A stretch of DNA of 64,000 nt from Mesorhizobium sp. INR15 (GTDB lineage Bacteria; Pseudomonadota; Alphaproteobacteria; Rhizobiales; Rhizobiaceae), in NCBI RefSeq assembly GCF_015500075.1, contig NZ_CP045496.1, positions 868,001 to 932,000 on the forward strand. The letters are read 5' to 3'. A program made the position numbers and the translations under genes. Within the stretch, counting starts at the first letter, position 1; each line of letters opens with the position of its first letter. Below the pieces are notes generated by a model. The model ran no database searches, was not told the DNA's origin, and saw only the letters and a program-made list of their open reading frames with translations. Below, one piece after another: positions 41,903 through 52,512 of the stretch.

Positions 41903-43000
41903 ATGACCAAGGCCGTCGATCCGAGTTCGCAGCTGTCGGCGCTTCAGCCGCCAGCCCTTCAATCGCTGGACATGCGTTCGCGCGATATTTTTCGGCGCAT
42001 CGTCGATTCCTATCTCCGGGACGGCGAGCCGGTCGGCTCGCGCAGCCTCTCGCGCATCCTGCCATCATCGCTGTCGCCGGCGACCATCCGCAATGTGATG
42101 AGCGACCTCGAACATCTCGGCCTGATCTACGCCCCGCACATTTCGGCCGGACGGCTGCCGACGCAGGCCGGCCTGCGTTTCTTCGTCGACGCCTTCATGG
42201 AACTGGGCGATCTTTCCGACGAGGAGCGCCGCGCCATCGAAGCGCAAGTGCGAGCTTCCGGCTCCGGCGCGACGCTGGAACATATGCTGACCGAGGCCAG
42301 CCAGATGCTGTCGGGCATGTCGCGCGGCGCCGGCCTGGTGCTGGCCGCCAAGAACGAAGTGGCGCTGAAGCACATCGAATTCATCCAGCTCGAGCCGACC
42401 AAGGCGCTGGCTGTGCTAGTGTCGCAGAACGGCGACGTCGAGAACCGCGTTGTCGACCTGCCGGCCGGCATCACCGTTTCGCAGCTGCACGAGGCCTCGA
42501 ACTTCCTCAACGCGCATATTCGCGGCCGCACGCTGGCCGAGGCGCGGATCGAGATCGCCCGCATCAAGGACGAGACGAAGGCGGCGCTCGACACGCTGTC
42601 GCAGGACCTGGTCGAGAAGGGGTTGGCTGTGTGGGCCGGGGCGGACAGCGGCCTGCCTGCCAGGCTTATCGTGCGCGGCCGCGCCAATCTGCTCGAAAAC
42701 GTCACCGCCCAGGCCGATATCGAGCTGTTGCGGCACCTGTTCGAGGACATGGAGACGCAGGACGGGCTGATCCAATTGCTCGACCTCGCCGAAGAGGGCT
42801 CCGGCGTGCGCATTTTCATCGGCTCGGAAAACAAGCTGTTTTCGCTGTCAGGCTCGTCGCTGGTGGTCGCACCCTATCGCGACAAGGACGCCCGCGTCGT
42901 CGGCGCGCTCGGCGTCATCGGCCCGACCCGGCTCAATTATGCCCGTATCGTGCCGATGGTGGATTATACCGCGCAGCTGATATCCCGCATGCTGCGATAG
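41903..43000 (+). CDS. hrcA: Heat-inducible transcription repressor HrcA
   Basis: HrcA represses groESL-type chaperone genes through the CIRCE operator. The 365 residues begin MTKAVDPSSQLS and have an N-terminal winged helix (DIFRRIVDSYLRDGEPVGSR, SPATIRNVMSDLEHLGLIYA) and the HrcA GAF-like domain (NFLNAHIRGRTLAEARIEIA, IFIGSEN, NYARIVPMVDYTAQ). A GGAGG stands 12 bases before the ATG. The longer frame to 41795 would read through a repeat. grpE, a usual neighbour in some relatives, is not next to it here. Confidence 0.96.
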   Translation: MTKAVDPSSQLSALQPPALQSLDMRSRDIFRRIVDSYLRDGEPVGSRSLSRILPSSLSPATIRNVMSDLEHLGLIYAPHISAGRLPTQAGLRFFVDAFMELGDLSDEERRAIEAQVRASGSGATLEHMLTEASQMLSGMSRGAGLVLAAKNEVALKHIEFIQLEPTKALAVLVSQNGDVENRVVDLPAGITVSQLHEASNFLNAHIRGRTLAEARIEIARIKDETKAALDTLSQDLVEKGLAVWAGADSGLPARLIVRGRANLLENVTAQADIELLRHLFEDMETQDGLIQLLDLAEEGSGVRIFIGSENKLFSLSGSSLVVAPYRDKDARVVGALGVIGPTRLNYARIVPMVDYTAQLISRMLR

Positions 43001-43093
43001 GTATATCGATATTCAGATGAGGCTGGCCTGACCTGAATCTCGACCTGGACTACAGTCCAGAATCGAAGGGCTTGTCCTGCAAGGAGAAAAACA

Positions 43094-43291
43094 ATGGCGC
43101 TCGAAGAGTTCAAGGCCCAGATCAGCCTGCTGCTCGAGGAGATGGTCAACCAGCCGGAAGACCAGCATGAAGTGCAGGAACGGCTGCGCGAGAAGCTGAA
43201 TGAAATGCGCGCCATGGGCCTGCCGCTGCCGGCGGATCTCGTTGAACTGGAAAAACGCCTCGACGACGATTTTTACGCTGCGGGAAGCTGA
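43094..43291 (+). CDS. Small conserved-type hypothetical protein
   Basis: The 65-residue protein is mostly helical and acidic (MALEEFKAQISLLLEEMVNQ, then EVQERLREKLNEMRAMGLPL and LVELEKRLDDDF). A strong AGGAG lies before the ATG (43081-43085). It resembles short rhizobial proteins of unknown role found near hrcA. Its coiled-coil-like pattern suggests protein-protein binding, but no function can be assigned. Confidence 0.65.
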   Translation: MALEEFKAQISLLLEEMVNQPEDQHEVQERLREKLNEMRAMGLPLPADLVELEKRLDDDFYAAGS

Positions 43292-43490
43292 TCCATTTCA
43301 CCAGCCCATGTGGCGCCGACCGGTGACGGCGCACGGTTGAACTCATCTTCATATTTAAACAGCACGCCAGCCCTCGGCCCCGCCGTGGCATCATTCATTG
43401 TTTGAACCACGAACTGGAATGTCCGGCCGCTGCAATGTAGCTGCAATCTCCTTGATGTGACTGGGGCGGGGGCAGCCGGAGCACATACTT

Positions 43491-44165
43491 ATGCGAATCA
43501 TGTTGGTCGAAGACGAGCGCGAGATGGCGAACGCGCTCTGCTCGGTGCTGGCGAAACACGACATGCTGGTCGACCACGTCATGACAATCGGCGCGGCCAT
43601 GGAGGCGGTCCAGACTTTCCAGTATGACGCCATCCTGCTTGACCGGCAGCTGCCGGACGGCGACGGCCTGACGCTGCTCCCGAAATTGCGCGAGCGCGGC
43701 ATGTCCGTGCCGGTGATCGTGCTGACGGCCAAAGGCGATCTCGCCGACAGGGTCATCGGCCTCGATACCGGTGCCGACGACTATCTGGCCAAACCATTTG
43801 CCCTTGAGGAATTGCTGGCCCGGCTGCGCGCCGTGATGCGCCGCCCTTCCGGCATCGCCGAAGACATGTTGCGTCTTGGCCAGCTCACCTTCGATTTCGG
43901 CAATCGCCAGGCCATGGTCGCGGATCAGGTCATGCCGCTGCGGCGGCGGGAATTGCTGGTTCTCGAAGCCCTGGCCAAACGCCGGGGGCGGACCGTGCTT
44001 CGTTCGGTGCTCGAAGAGGCCGTCTATTCCTTCGATGACGAGATCCAGTCGAACGCGCTCGATACGCACGTGTCGCGCCTGCGCAAGAAACTCACCGAGG
44101 CCGGCGCCGGCGTGGAAATCCATCCGGTGCGCGGCGTCGGCTACCTGATGAAGCGGGCGTCATGA
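43491..44165 (+). CDS. OmpR-family response regulator
   Basis: The 224-residue regulator has a receiver domain with phospho-acceptor Asp51 (ILLDRQLPDGDG), the switch Thr in VLTAKGD and Lys in YLAKPF. It ends in a winged-helix DNA-binding domain (LETHVSRLRKKL-like, seen as LDTHVSRLRKKLTEAG). Its stop overlaps the start of the partner kinase by 4 bases. The targets are unknown. The position next to a PQQ-type sugar dehydrogenase is only suggestive. Confidence 0.94.
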   Translation: MRIMLVEDEREMANALCSVLAKHDMLVDHVMTIGAAMEAVQTFQYDAILLDRQLPDGDGLTLLPKLRERGMSVPVIVLTAKGDLADRVIGLDTGADDYLAKPFALEELLARLRAVMRRPSGIAEDMLRLGQLTFDFGNRQAMVADQVMPLRRRELLVLEALAKRRGRTVLRSVLEEAVYSFDDEIQSNALDTHVSRLRKKLTEAGAGVEIHPVRGVGYLMKRAS

Positions 44166-45508
44166 AAAAACCGGCGCGCTCACTGAAATGGCGGTTGGTC
44201 TGGCAGCTGCTCTTGCTGCAGGCGATCGTGCTCGGCATTCTCATGACCAGCGTCGTCACCATCGTCATCCGCGCCAACCTCCCCGCCAAGATCATGGACG
44301 ACAGCGCCGGCTCGATCGTCGCCAACGCCGTTTCACGCAACCCGGCGGGAGAACTGACGCTGGATCCGTCGTCCGAGCTGATAGGACTCGGCAAGGAAGC
44401 CCCCGGCTTCTGGTTCGTGGTGGTCGATGACCACGGCAAGTCCATCTCACGCGGCACCATTCCGTCCGCCTTCAAACACCTGGCGGAGCATCTCGACCAG
44501 TTCAGCTCTGGAGAAATCACGGCGCTGGACGCCGGCGAGGAGCTTTCAGGGGTGATCCAGACGCTCACCACCAAGGCCGGCGCCTTCAAGGTCCTCGCCG
44601 GCAATGGCCAGATGCTGAGCGTATCCTACATCGCTGTCGTGGTCTCGCAGCTGATGATCCTGCCGCAGTTCGCGATCCTGGCCCTGGTGACACTCATCGC
44701 CATTCCACTCATCGTCACGCGCGCCTTTGCCGGCATGAGGGAAATCGCCGTCGACGCGCAGCGCATCGACATCGACCAGCGCGGCACCCGGCTGCCGGTC
44801 GGCAACGTGCCGGCGGAAGTCGCCCCGCTGGTCAAGGCGGTGAATGAAGCGCTGAACCGGCTCGACGAAGGCTATGGCCGGCACAAACGCTTCCTGGCCG
44901 ATGCCGCCCACGAATTGCGCACGCCGATCGCCATCCTGCAGACCCGGCTTGAGGATCTGGCGTCCGGGCAGGACCAGGATCGCCTGCTGGCGGATGTCGC
45001 GCGCCTGTCACTGATGGCCGACCAGTTGCTCGACCTGCAGCGGCTCGACCATGAACCGCGCCGGTCATTCCCGGTCGATCTCGTGGCGATGGGCATGACG
45101 GTAACCGCCGAGCTGGCGCCGCTCGCCATCGCGGCCGGCTACCGGCTGTCCTACGAGGCCGGCAAGGACCCGGTGCTGATCGCGGGCGACCAGGCTTCGC
45201 TGCAGCGCGCCGTCACCAATCTCGTCCAGAACGCCATCGAGCATGCCGGTGGCCGTGGCGAGATTGTCATTGCTGTGGAACGCAGCGGCACCATCGAGGT
45301 CCGCGACGAGGGCCCGGGCATTCCTGACGAGCATCGCGAGCATATTTTCGAGCCGTTTTATCGAGTGCAGGCGCGCGACCATGGCGCGGGGCTCGGGCTG
45401 CATCTGGTGCGCGAAGTCGTGCGGCGCCATGACGGCCAGGTCTCTGTGGCCGATGGCCCGCGCGGCGGCTCATTGTTTCGCATCACGCTGCCGCTCATGG
45501 CAGCCTGA
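44162..45508 (+). CDS. Sensor histidine kinase
   Basis: The 448-residue kinase has two membrane segments (about 15-38 and 168-190) bracketing a periplasmic sensor loop. A HAMP-like linker follows, then the H-box FLADAAHELRTPIAIL (His250), N-box NLVQNAIEHA, G1 DEGPGIPDEH and G2 GAGLGLHLVREVV. It is translationally coupled to the OmpR regulator upstream. The signal it senses cannot be told. Confidence 0.93.
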   Translation: MKKPARSLKWRLVWQLLLLQAIVLGILMTSVVTIVIRANLPAKIMDDSAGSIVANAVSRNPAGELTLDPSSELIGLGKEAPGFWFVVVDDHGKSISRGTIPSAFKHLAEHLDQFSSGEITALDAGEELSGVIQTLTTKAGAFKVLAGNGQMLSVSYIAVVVSQLMILPQFAILALVTLIAIPLIVTRAFAGMREIAVDAQRIDIDQRGTRLPVGNVPAEVAPLVKAVNEALNRLDEGYGRHKRFLADAAHELRTPIAILQTRLEDLASGQDQDRLLADVARLSLMADQLLDLQRLDHEPRRSFPVDLVAMGMTVTAELAPLAIAAGYRLSYEAGKDPVLIAGDQASLQRAVTNLVQNAIEHAGGRGEIVIAVERSGTIEVRDEGPGIPDEHREHIFEPFYRVQARDHGAGLGLHLVREVVRRHDGQVSVADGPRGGSLFRITLPLMAA

Positions 45509-45641
45509 TCGGCGAGAGGCGCTTTGGAATTCGGGGGGAAATCTCGCCTCAATTGATGGTGGCGTGGAACGATTCCGCTGATCGACCCGTTTCTGCTCTT
45601 CGTGGTGTGGTCTCGTCTTGGTGACCGGTTGGGAGGGCAGG

Positions 45642-46979
45642 ATGATCCGATTGGCCGGGCTGACGATTCCCACCCTGTTTTTAGCCACTGCCGCGTTCGC
45701 CCAGCAGGCGGGTGAGCCGGTTCTGAAAGGTGCTGCAGCCTTTGGCGACTGGCATGCCGACAAACCGGGCGTGCGCCGGCTGATCAGGCCGGAAGACCTG
45801 CCAAAACCCTATGTCACCAAATCCGCCTCGAACGGCGCCGGTCTGGTCGAGCGGCCGCAAGGCGCCAAGCCACAGCTGCCGCCAGGCTTTTCGGCCGAGA
45901 TGATCGCCTCGGGCATCGACAACCCGCGCGCTGTCCGTGTCGCCCCGAACGGCGATCTGTTCGTCGCCGACAGCGAGGCCAACCAGATACGCATCTATCG
46001 TCTCGGCGAGGGCAGTGCGAAGCCCGCCGCAAGCGGCATTTTCGCCGGCAGTCTCAACCAGCCCTACGGCATCGCCTTCTATCCGCCTGGCGACGACCCG
46101 CAATGGGTCTATGTCGCCAACAGCGACAGCATCGTGCGCTTTTCCTACCACAGCGGCGACCTGAAGGCCTCCGGTGAACCCGAGCCCATCGTCGACGGCA
46201 TCCCGTCCAACCATCACTGGACGCGCGACATCGCGTTCTCGCCAGACGGCAAGACGATGTATCTTTCGGTCGGCTCCGGTTCGAACGCCGCCGAGGACAT
46301 GGACAACGAGCCGACGGGTGGGCTCGACGCCTGGGTCAAATCAAAGCCGCTCGGCGCCGCCTGGGGATCCGAGGATGGGCGCGCCGATGTCCTGGCTTTC
46401 GACCCGGACGGCAAGAACGGACGCATCGTCGCCACCGGCCTGCGCAACTGTTCGGGCATGACCGTCCAGCCAGCGACAGGCGCGCTGTGGTGCGTCGTCA
46501 ACGAGCGCGACGCGCTTGGCGACAATGTGCCGTTCGAATACGCGACATCGGTCAAGGACGGCGCCTTCTACGGCTGGCCCTGGTATTATATCGGCGACAA
46601 CGAGGACCCGCGCCACAAGGGCGAGCGCCCCGACCTCGCGGGCAAGGCGACCATTCCCGATGTGCTGATGCAGGCGCATTCGGCGCCGCTCAACATCACC
46701 TTCTACACCGGAAAGAGCTTTCCCGCCGAGTACGATGGCGACGCTTTCGTCGCCCTGCACGGCTCGTGGAACCGCGGCAACAGGACCGGCTACAAGGTGG
46801 TGCGGCTGAAGTTCAGGGACGGCAAGGCGACCGGCGAATATGAGGACTTCATCACCGGCTTCGTCGTTTCCAATGGCGACGTCTGGGGCCGGCCGGTCGG
46901 CGTGGCTGTCGCCCATGATGGGGCGTTGATCGTCACCGAGGATGGCAACGGCACCATCTGGCGCATCACCCACGAGTAG
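45642..46979 (+). CDS. PQQ-dependent sugar dehydrogenase-like (sorbosone/glucose dehydrogenase fold) protein
   Basis: The 445-residue protein has a signal peptide (LAGLTIPTLFLATAAFA, then QQ) and a six-bladed propeller of the GSDH/sorbosone dehydrogenase type. IASGIDNPRAVRVAPNGDLF, SNHHWTRDIAFSPDGKTMYL and VGVAVAHDGALIVTEDGNG are typical strands. It should act in the periplasm and feed electrons from a sugar or aldehyde to the respiratory chain, provided PQQ is bound. GGAGGGCAGG lies before the ATG. The substrate is unknown. Confidence 0.9.
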   Translation: MIRLAGLTIPTLFLATAAFAQQAGEPVLKGAAAFGDWHADKPGVRRLIRPEDLPKPYVTKSASNGAGLVERPQGAKPQLPPGFSAEMIASGIDNPRAVRVAPNGDLFVADSEANQIRIYRLGEGSAKPAASGIFAGSLNQPYGIAFYPPGDDPQWVYVANSDSIVRFSYHSGDLKASGEPEPIVDGIPSNHHWTRDIAFSPDGKTMYLSVGSGSNAAEDMDNEPTGGLDAWVKSKPLGAAWGSEDGRADVLAFDPDGKNGRIVATGLRNCSGMTVQPATGALWCVVNERDALGDNVPFEYATSVKDGAFYGWPWYYIGDNEDPRHKGERPDLAGKATIPDVLMQAHSAPLNITFYTGKSFPAEYDGDAFVALHGSWNRGNRTGYKVVRLKFRDGKATGEYEDFITGFVVSNGDVWGRPVGVAVAHDGALIVTEDGNGTIWRITHE

Positions 46980-47091
46980 TCCCACCGGGTGCAGCCTGCC
47001 GCCGCTGCTCTGGTGCAACTAAATCCCGGACCAGGGAATTCCCGATGATCCGGTTTTGTGTGAAAAGGCCTTTCAGCTGAAGGTCGCCACC

Positions 47092-47709
47092 ATGACGCTC
47101 ACCGGATTCCTTGCCTATAGCGCCGCGCTCGGCATCGCCGCCGCCATTCCCGGCCCCGGCGTCACCGCGCTTGTGGCGCGCGCGCTCGGTTCGGGCTTTC
47201 GCTCGTCGCTCGCCATGTCGTTCGGGCTGATGATCGGCGATCTTACCTATCTCACCGCCGTGGTGCTCGGCCTTGCCTTCGTCGCCCACACCTTCGGCAT
47301 GGTTTTCCTCGCCATCAAATGGCTGGGTGTCGCCTATCTTGCCTTCCTGGCCTGGCGCTTCTGGAACAGCGGCATTACGGCAGAGACGATCGAGGCGAAG
47401 AAGGGCAAGGGCGGGCTTGTCGCCAGTTTCCTGGCCGGGCTCACTGTCACGCTCGGCAACCCGAAGACGATGATCTTCTATCTCGCCATCACACCGACCA
47501 TCGTCGACCTGAAAACCATTACGTTGGCCGACTACGGCATTCTCGTCGCGCTCACGATCCTCGTTTTGCTGGTGGTGCTGCTGCCCTATCTGGCGCTGGC
47601 GGCCAAGGCGCGCTGGTTCCTCAAGTCGCCGCGTGCGCTCAAGGCCCTGAACCGTACGGCAGCCGGCTTCATGATCGGCGCGGCGGCGGCGATTGCCGCC
47701 CGCCAATAA
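47092..47709 (+). CDS. LysE/RhtB family exporter
   Basis: The 205-residue inner-membrane protein has five to six helices. It has the family start MTLTGFLAYSAALGIAAAIP with GPGVTALVARALGSGFR, and TLGNPKTMIFYLAITPTI at the fourth helix, a LysE signature. Such proteins export amino acids or related compounds. The ATG at 47092 was chosen over 47056 because the family begins there. The substrate is not evident. Confidence 0.92.
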   Translation: MTLTGFLAYSAALGIAAAIPGPGVTALVARALGSGFRSSLAMSFGLMIGDLTYLTAVVLGLAFVAHTFGMVFLAIKWLGVAYLAFLAWRFWNSGITAETIEAKKGKGGLVASFLAGLTVTLGNPKTMIFYLAITPTIVDLKTITLADYGILVALTILVLLVVLLPYLALAAKARWFLKSPRALKALNRTAAGFMIGAAAAIAARQ

Positions 47710-47897
47710 CCAGCTTCACGCCAAACCATTCCGGCAACAGCTTGCTTCGCAAAATGTTTTTCCGAGGGAAAGGCGTTTTCAGCATGGCTCCCACTCGGAT
47801 ATTGTCGGCCGACAGCCTATGTTGCGCGACTGGATGTCCTATCCTGGCTGCTCTGTGCCAGCCGTTTGAGTTTGCCTGAATCCTGGGAGCAAAACCA

Positions 47898-48878
<981 letters not shown>

Positions 48879-48968
48879 CCCAGCCGACAGGCTGGCCCGC
48901 AGAAAAAAGCCGCCGTGGCGGCCGCCGCTCGCTTGAGCGGGAGGCTGGTTCCGTATCATATCGCCGGC

Positions 48969-48987
48969 GGCCCGCTTTGTGCGGGCC
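48969..48987. promoter_or_regulatory. Hairpin immediately upstream of the GST ribosome binding site
   Basis: ggcccgc-tttgt-gcgggcc forms a perfect 7-base stem 3 bases before the GGAGG of the GST gene. It could end cysK transcription or modulate GST translation. No T-run supports classical termination. Confidence 0.35.
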
Positions 48988-49000
48988 GGTGGAGGATTTT

Positions 49001-49627
49001 ATGTACAAGCTCTATACCCGCCCGGGCAGTGGCGGCTTCGTCGTCGAGGCGGCACTTGCCCTGGCCAACGCGCCTTTCGACCAGATCGACGTGCCCAGGT
49101 CGGACCAGCCCGATCCGGCCTTTCTTGCCATCAGCCCGCTGAACCAGGTTCCGGTGCTGACCTTGCCGGATGGCCGTTCGATGACCGAATCGGCGGCGAT
49201 CTGCATCCTGCTTGCCGAACAGCATCCCGATGCCGGCCTGGCACCGGCTGTCGACGAGCCGGCCCGCATCGACTTCCTACGCTGGATGGCCTTCATGTCG
49301 TCGGTGCTCTATCCCGCCATCCTGCGGCTCTACTATGCCCATCGCTACACCACCGATGCCGATGGCACCGAGGCGGTGAAGCAGGCCGCGCTTGCCGAAA
49401 TGGACCGCGGCTTCGCGGTTCTGGACAATGCACTGAGGGGCCGTGACTGGCTTGTCGGCGACAGCCTGTCCTTGGCCGACATCTATCTCGTCATGCTGGT
49501 GGCCTGGCATCCCGACCCCGAAAAAGCACGGGCGGCCTGGCCTGATATCGAACGGCTGTGGGCCGAGCTGCGCGCGCATCCCTTGATGAAGAAGCTCAAC
49601 GCGTCGCACGAGATGTGGCCGGCCTGA
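49001..49627 (+). CDS. Glutathione S-transferase family protein
   Basis: The 208-residue protein has the GST thioredoxin fold (MYKLYTRPGSGGFVVEAALA) with the glutathione-binding loop NQVPVLTLPDGRSMTESAAI, and the helical C-terminal domain (DWLVGDSLSLADIYLVMLVA). GGAGG lies just before the ATG. The Ser in RPGSGGF may be the catalytic residue. It does not belong to the GST-queG operon and its substrate is unknown. Confidence 0.92.
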   Translation: MYKLYTRPGSGGFVVEAALALANAPFDQIDVPRSDQPDPAFLAISPLNQVPVLTLPDGRSMTESAAICILLAEQHPDAGLAPAVDEPARIDFLRWMAFMSSVLYPAILRLYYAHRYTTDADGTEAVKQAALAEMDRGFAVLDNALRGRDWLVGDSLSLADIYLVMLVAWHPDPEKARAAWPDIERLWAELRAHPLMKKLNASHEMWPA

Positions 49628-49661
49628 GCCGAATTGCCGGGAGCCACGCGCCTTCCGGCAT

Positions 49662-50909
49662 TCAGTTTTTGACGAGCGCCGCGCGTCTTGCCTGCAGGAA
49701 GCGCCGCACCGCCGGATCCCGCTCGAGGCCGATTGCCCGATCATAGGCCTCGGCGGCATCCGCTGTCCTGCCGAGCCTGGCGAGCAGACCCGCGCGGGCC
49801 GCCCAATAGGGCTGATAATCGGCAAGCCGCTTGTCGTCGCTGAGTTCGTCGAGTGCGGCAAGACCCGGTCCTGCGCCGTCGGTCTCGGCGACCGCCACGG
49901 CGCGGTTGATCGCCACGATAGGCGAACCGGCAATCATCGACAGTGCATCATAGAGACTCCTGATGGCGGCCCAGTCGGTCAGGCCGGTGCGCCGCCGGGC
50001 GGCATGCGCGGATTGCACCGCCGCCTCCAGCTGGTAGCGGCCGATAACGCCTTTGGTCGCGGCGTGGCCGAGCAGGGCCTCGGCTTCATCGATCAAGGCA
50101 TCGTCCCACAAGGCGCAATCCTGCTCGGCCAGCGGCACATAGTCGCCGGCGGCATCGCGGCGGGCCGGCCGTCGCGCCTCGGCAAACAGCATCAGCGCAA
50201 GCAGCCCAAGCGCCTCCGGTTCGTCAGGCAACAGCGAGGCGACCAGCCGGCCAAGCCAGATGCCTTCCGTCGCCAGATTGCGGCGCCTCGTCTCGGTGCC
50301 GGCAGGGTCGGACCAACCCTCGGCGAAGGCCGCATAGATTGCCTCCAGTACCGCGTCCAGCCGCTCGCCCAGCTCGGCTCTCTCGGGAACGCGAAATGGA
50401 ATGCCGGTCTCGCGGATCCGGGTTTTGGCGCGCACCAGGCGTTGGCCCATGGTGGCCGGCGAAACCAGGAAGGCGGACGCGATCGTCGCGGCGTCGAAAC
50501 CGAGCACCGTCTGCAGGATCAATGGCGCGCGCACTCCGGCCTCGATCGCCGGATGGGCACAGGCAAACATCAGCCGCAGCCGTTCGTCGGGCAGGTCTTC
50601 GTCGACCATGTGTGTCTCCATCTCCTCGGCGATGAGCTTGAGGTGGCCCTGGCCGGCTTCACTGGTCAGCCGCCGCCGCACCGCGTCGACGCGGCGCCGC
50701 CGCGCCACCGCAAGCAGCCATGCTTCCGGTTTCTCGGGCACGCCGGTCTGGGGCCAGCGCTCGAGCGCGGCAGCAAAGGCATCGGCCAGCGCGTCCTCCG
50801 CCGAAGCCACGTCACGTGTGCGCGCGGCGAGATAGGCAACCAGCTTGCCGTAGCTTTGCCGGGCGGCGGCTTCCGCTGCCGCCCGCACTGCATCCGGCCG
50901 GCTGATCAT
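49662..50909 (-). CDS. ECF sigma factor with C-terminal extension (ECF42 type)
   Basis: The 415-residue protein has sigma region 2 (AARQSYGKLVAYLAARTRDV, ASAEDALADAFAAALERWPQ) and region 4 (LQTVLGFDAATIASAFLVSP, ATMGQRLVRAKTRIRETGI). A long helical extension with TPR-like pairs follows (about 200-415). This layout, together with an adjacent DGPF/YciI gene, is the ECF42 group, whose extension is thought to regulate activity instead of an anti-sigma factor. The start overlaps the YciI stop by 4 bases. The longer frame to 51149 is rejected. Confidence 0.92.
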   Translation of the reverse strand: MISRPDAVRAAAEAAARQSYGKLVAYLAARTRDVASAEDALADAFAAALERWPQTGVPEKPEAWLLAVARRRRVDAVRRRLTSEAGQGHLKLIAEEMETHMVDEDLPDERLRLMFACAHPAIEAGVRAPLILQTVLGFDAATIASAFLVSPATMGQRLVRAKTRIRETGIPFRVPERAELGERLDAVLEAIYAAFAEGWSDPAGTETRRRNLATEGIWLGRLVASLLPDEPEALGLLALMLFAEARRPARRDAAGDYVPLAEQDCALWDDALIDEAEALLGHAATKGVIGRYQLEAAVQSAHAARRRTGLTDWAAIRSLYDALSMIAGSPIVAINRAVAVAETDGAGPGLAALDELSDDKRLADYQPYWAARAGLLARLGRTADAAEAYDRAIGLERDPAVRRFLQARRAALVKN

Positions 50910-51271
50910 CGCGGCAAGTAGTCCGCGTGCGCCCAGATCGGCCGCACTTCCAGTGTACCGGTGCTGGCTCCAGGGCAGCGTGACGCCCAGGAAATCGCCG
51001 CGTCCGCATCCTCGGCCTCGATCATGTAGAAGCCGGCGAGCTGTTCCTTGGTGTCGGCATAGGGACCATCGAGCACATTGGTCTTGCCGCCGGCCACCCG
51101 GACAGACGTCGCGGCGCTCGTTGGCTTCAATCTCTCGCCGCCAACCCACACGCCGGCCTTCTTCATCGCCTGGGTGTAGGCGTCATACGCCGCGGTCATC
51201 TGGGTTGCGGCTTCCTTTGGCGCGGCTGCCATCCCGGCTTCGTTCCCATAGATGAGAAGCAAATACTGCAT
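50906..51271 (-). CDS. YciI/DGPF family protein
   Basis: The 121-residue protein has the YCII fold. It starts MQYLLLIYGNEAGMAAAP, has VLDGPYADTKEQLAGFYMIE (the DGPF motif as DGPY), and ends with a strand-rich region. In ECF42 systems one or more such proteins are encoded beside the sigma factor and are likely targets or partners. It is translated together with the sigma factor. Its enzymatic activity is unknown. Confidence 0.92.
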   Translation of the reverse strand: MQYLLLIYGNEAGMAAAPKEAATQMTAAYDAYTQAMKKAGVWVGGERLKPTSAATSVRVAGGKTNVLDGPYADTKEQLAGFYMIEAEDADAAISWASRCPGASTGTLEVRPIWAHADYLPR

Positions 51272-51548
51272 GGTCGTCTCCTTTGGTTTTCAGGGCCGCT
51301 TCGTTGCGAAGCAGACGTATGTCGCGCCGCCTCGCCCGATTTCGACAGGCGCTGGAAAAATCTTTCGGCGCCGGCGGCATTTCACGCAAGCTGGCATGCG
51401 CGGCCGCCATGCTCAACCGTTCGCATAATCCGGCATTCGTCCAATCCGGCGGAATTGCGGGTTGGCATTTCCGGTCCGCCGTCTAGAGTTGTTCGGGCGG
51501 CACCGGGGAGGCGGTGCGGCGGCCACTATTTTCAGGGAGGAGATCAGA

Positions 51549-52508
51549 ATGTCCCATTTCAGAACGAAGTTTGTTGCGGCAAGCGCGCTGGCGCTTTCGC
51601 TTGGCCTGGGCGCGGTGTCGGCCAAGGCGCAGGAATTCATCAATGTGCTGACCGGCGGTACGTCGGGTGTTTATTACCCGCTCGGCGTCGCTCTGTCGGA
51701 AATCTACGGCAAGGGCATAGAGGGCGCCCGCGCCCAGGTGCAGGCAACGAAGGCCTCGGTCGAAAACCTCAACCTCTTGCAGCAAGGCAAGGGCGAGATT
51801 GCCTTCGCGCTTGGCGATTCCGTCAAGCTGGCGGCGGAGGGCAACACCGAAGCCGGCTACCCCGGCAAGCTCGATAAGCTGCGCGGCATCGCCGCCATCT
51901 ATCCTAACTATATCCAGATCGTTGCCAGCCAGGAGTCCGGCATCAAGACGCTGGCTGATCTCAAGGGCAAGAGCCTGTCGGTCGGTGCGCCGGCCTCCGG
52001 CACCGAGCTCAACGCGCGTGCCATCTTCGCCGCCGCCGGGCTGAAATACGAGGATCTCGGACGGGTGGAATACCTGCCCTTCGCCGAATCGGTGGAGCTG
52101 ATCAAGAACCGCCAGCTCGACGCCACCTTGCAATCGGCCGGGCTCGGCGTCGCCTCGATCCGCGACCTCGCCACCTCGCTGCCGATCAATGTCGTTGCGG
52201 TGCCGGCCGAGGATGTCGCCAAGATTGGCGCGCCCTATCTCTCCGTGGTCATTCCCAAGGGCACCTATGAGGGCCAGGGCGAGGATGTCGCGACCGCCGC
52301 CGTCGGCAATTTCCTCATCACCCGAGCCGATGTTTCCGACGAGACGGCCTATCAGATGACGAAACTGCTGTTCGAGCATCTCGACCAGCTCGCCGCCGCC
52401 CACGCCGCCGCCAAGGCGATCGATCCAGCCAAGGCGCTGGACGGCATGCCGGTGCCGCTGCATCCCGGCGCCGAGCGCTACTACAAGGAAAAAGGGCTCA
52501 TCAAGTAG
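51549..52508 (+). CDS. TAXI family TRAP transporter solute-binding protein
   Basis: The 319-residue protein has a signal peptide ending AKA-Q and a mature TAXI domain (NVLTGGTSGVYYPLGVALSE, then LRGIAAIYPNYIQIVASQES). Such proteins bind a small carboxylate or amino acid in the periplasm and pass it to the TRAP membrane subunit. AGGGAGGAG stands before the ATG. The fused permease gene follows after a repeat island of about 180 bases. The ligand is unknown. Confidence 0.94.
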   Translation: MSHFRTKFVAASALALSLGLGAVSAKAQEFINVLTGGTSGVYYPLGVALSEIYGKGIEGARAQVQATKASVENLNLLQQGKGEIAFALGDSVKLAAEGNTEAGYPGKLDKLRGIAAIYPNYIQIVASQESGIKTLADLKGKSLSVGAPASGTELNARAIFAAAGLKYEDLGRVEYLPFAESVELIKNRQLDATLQSAGLGVASIRDLATSLPINVVAVPAEDVAKIGAPYLSVVIPKGTYEGQGEDVATAAVGNFLITRADVSDETAYQMTKLLFEHLDQLAAAHAAAKAIDPAKALDGMPVPLHPGAERYYKEKGLIK

Positions 52509-52512
52509 GGCT

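Noticed and set aside
42964..43394. Short minus-strand frames after hrcA
   Set aside because: They are antisense to the small helical protein at 43094-43291, which has a strong ribosome binding site.
48904..48925. Hairpin with a T-run on the minus strand after cysK
   Set aside because: It is shaped like a terminator for minus-strand transcription, but no minus-strand gene ends nearby, so it was not called.
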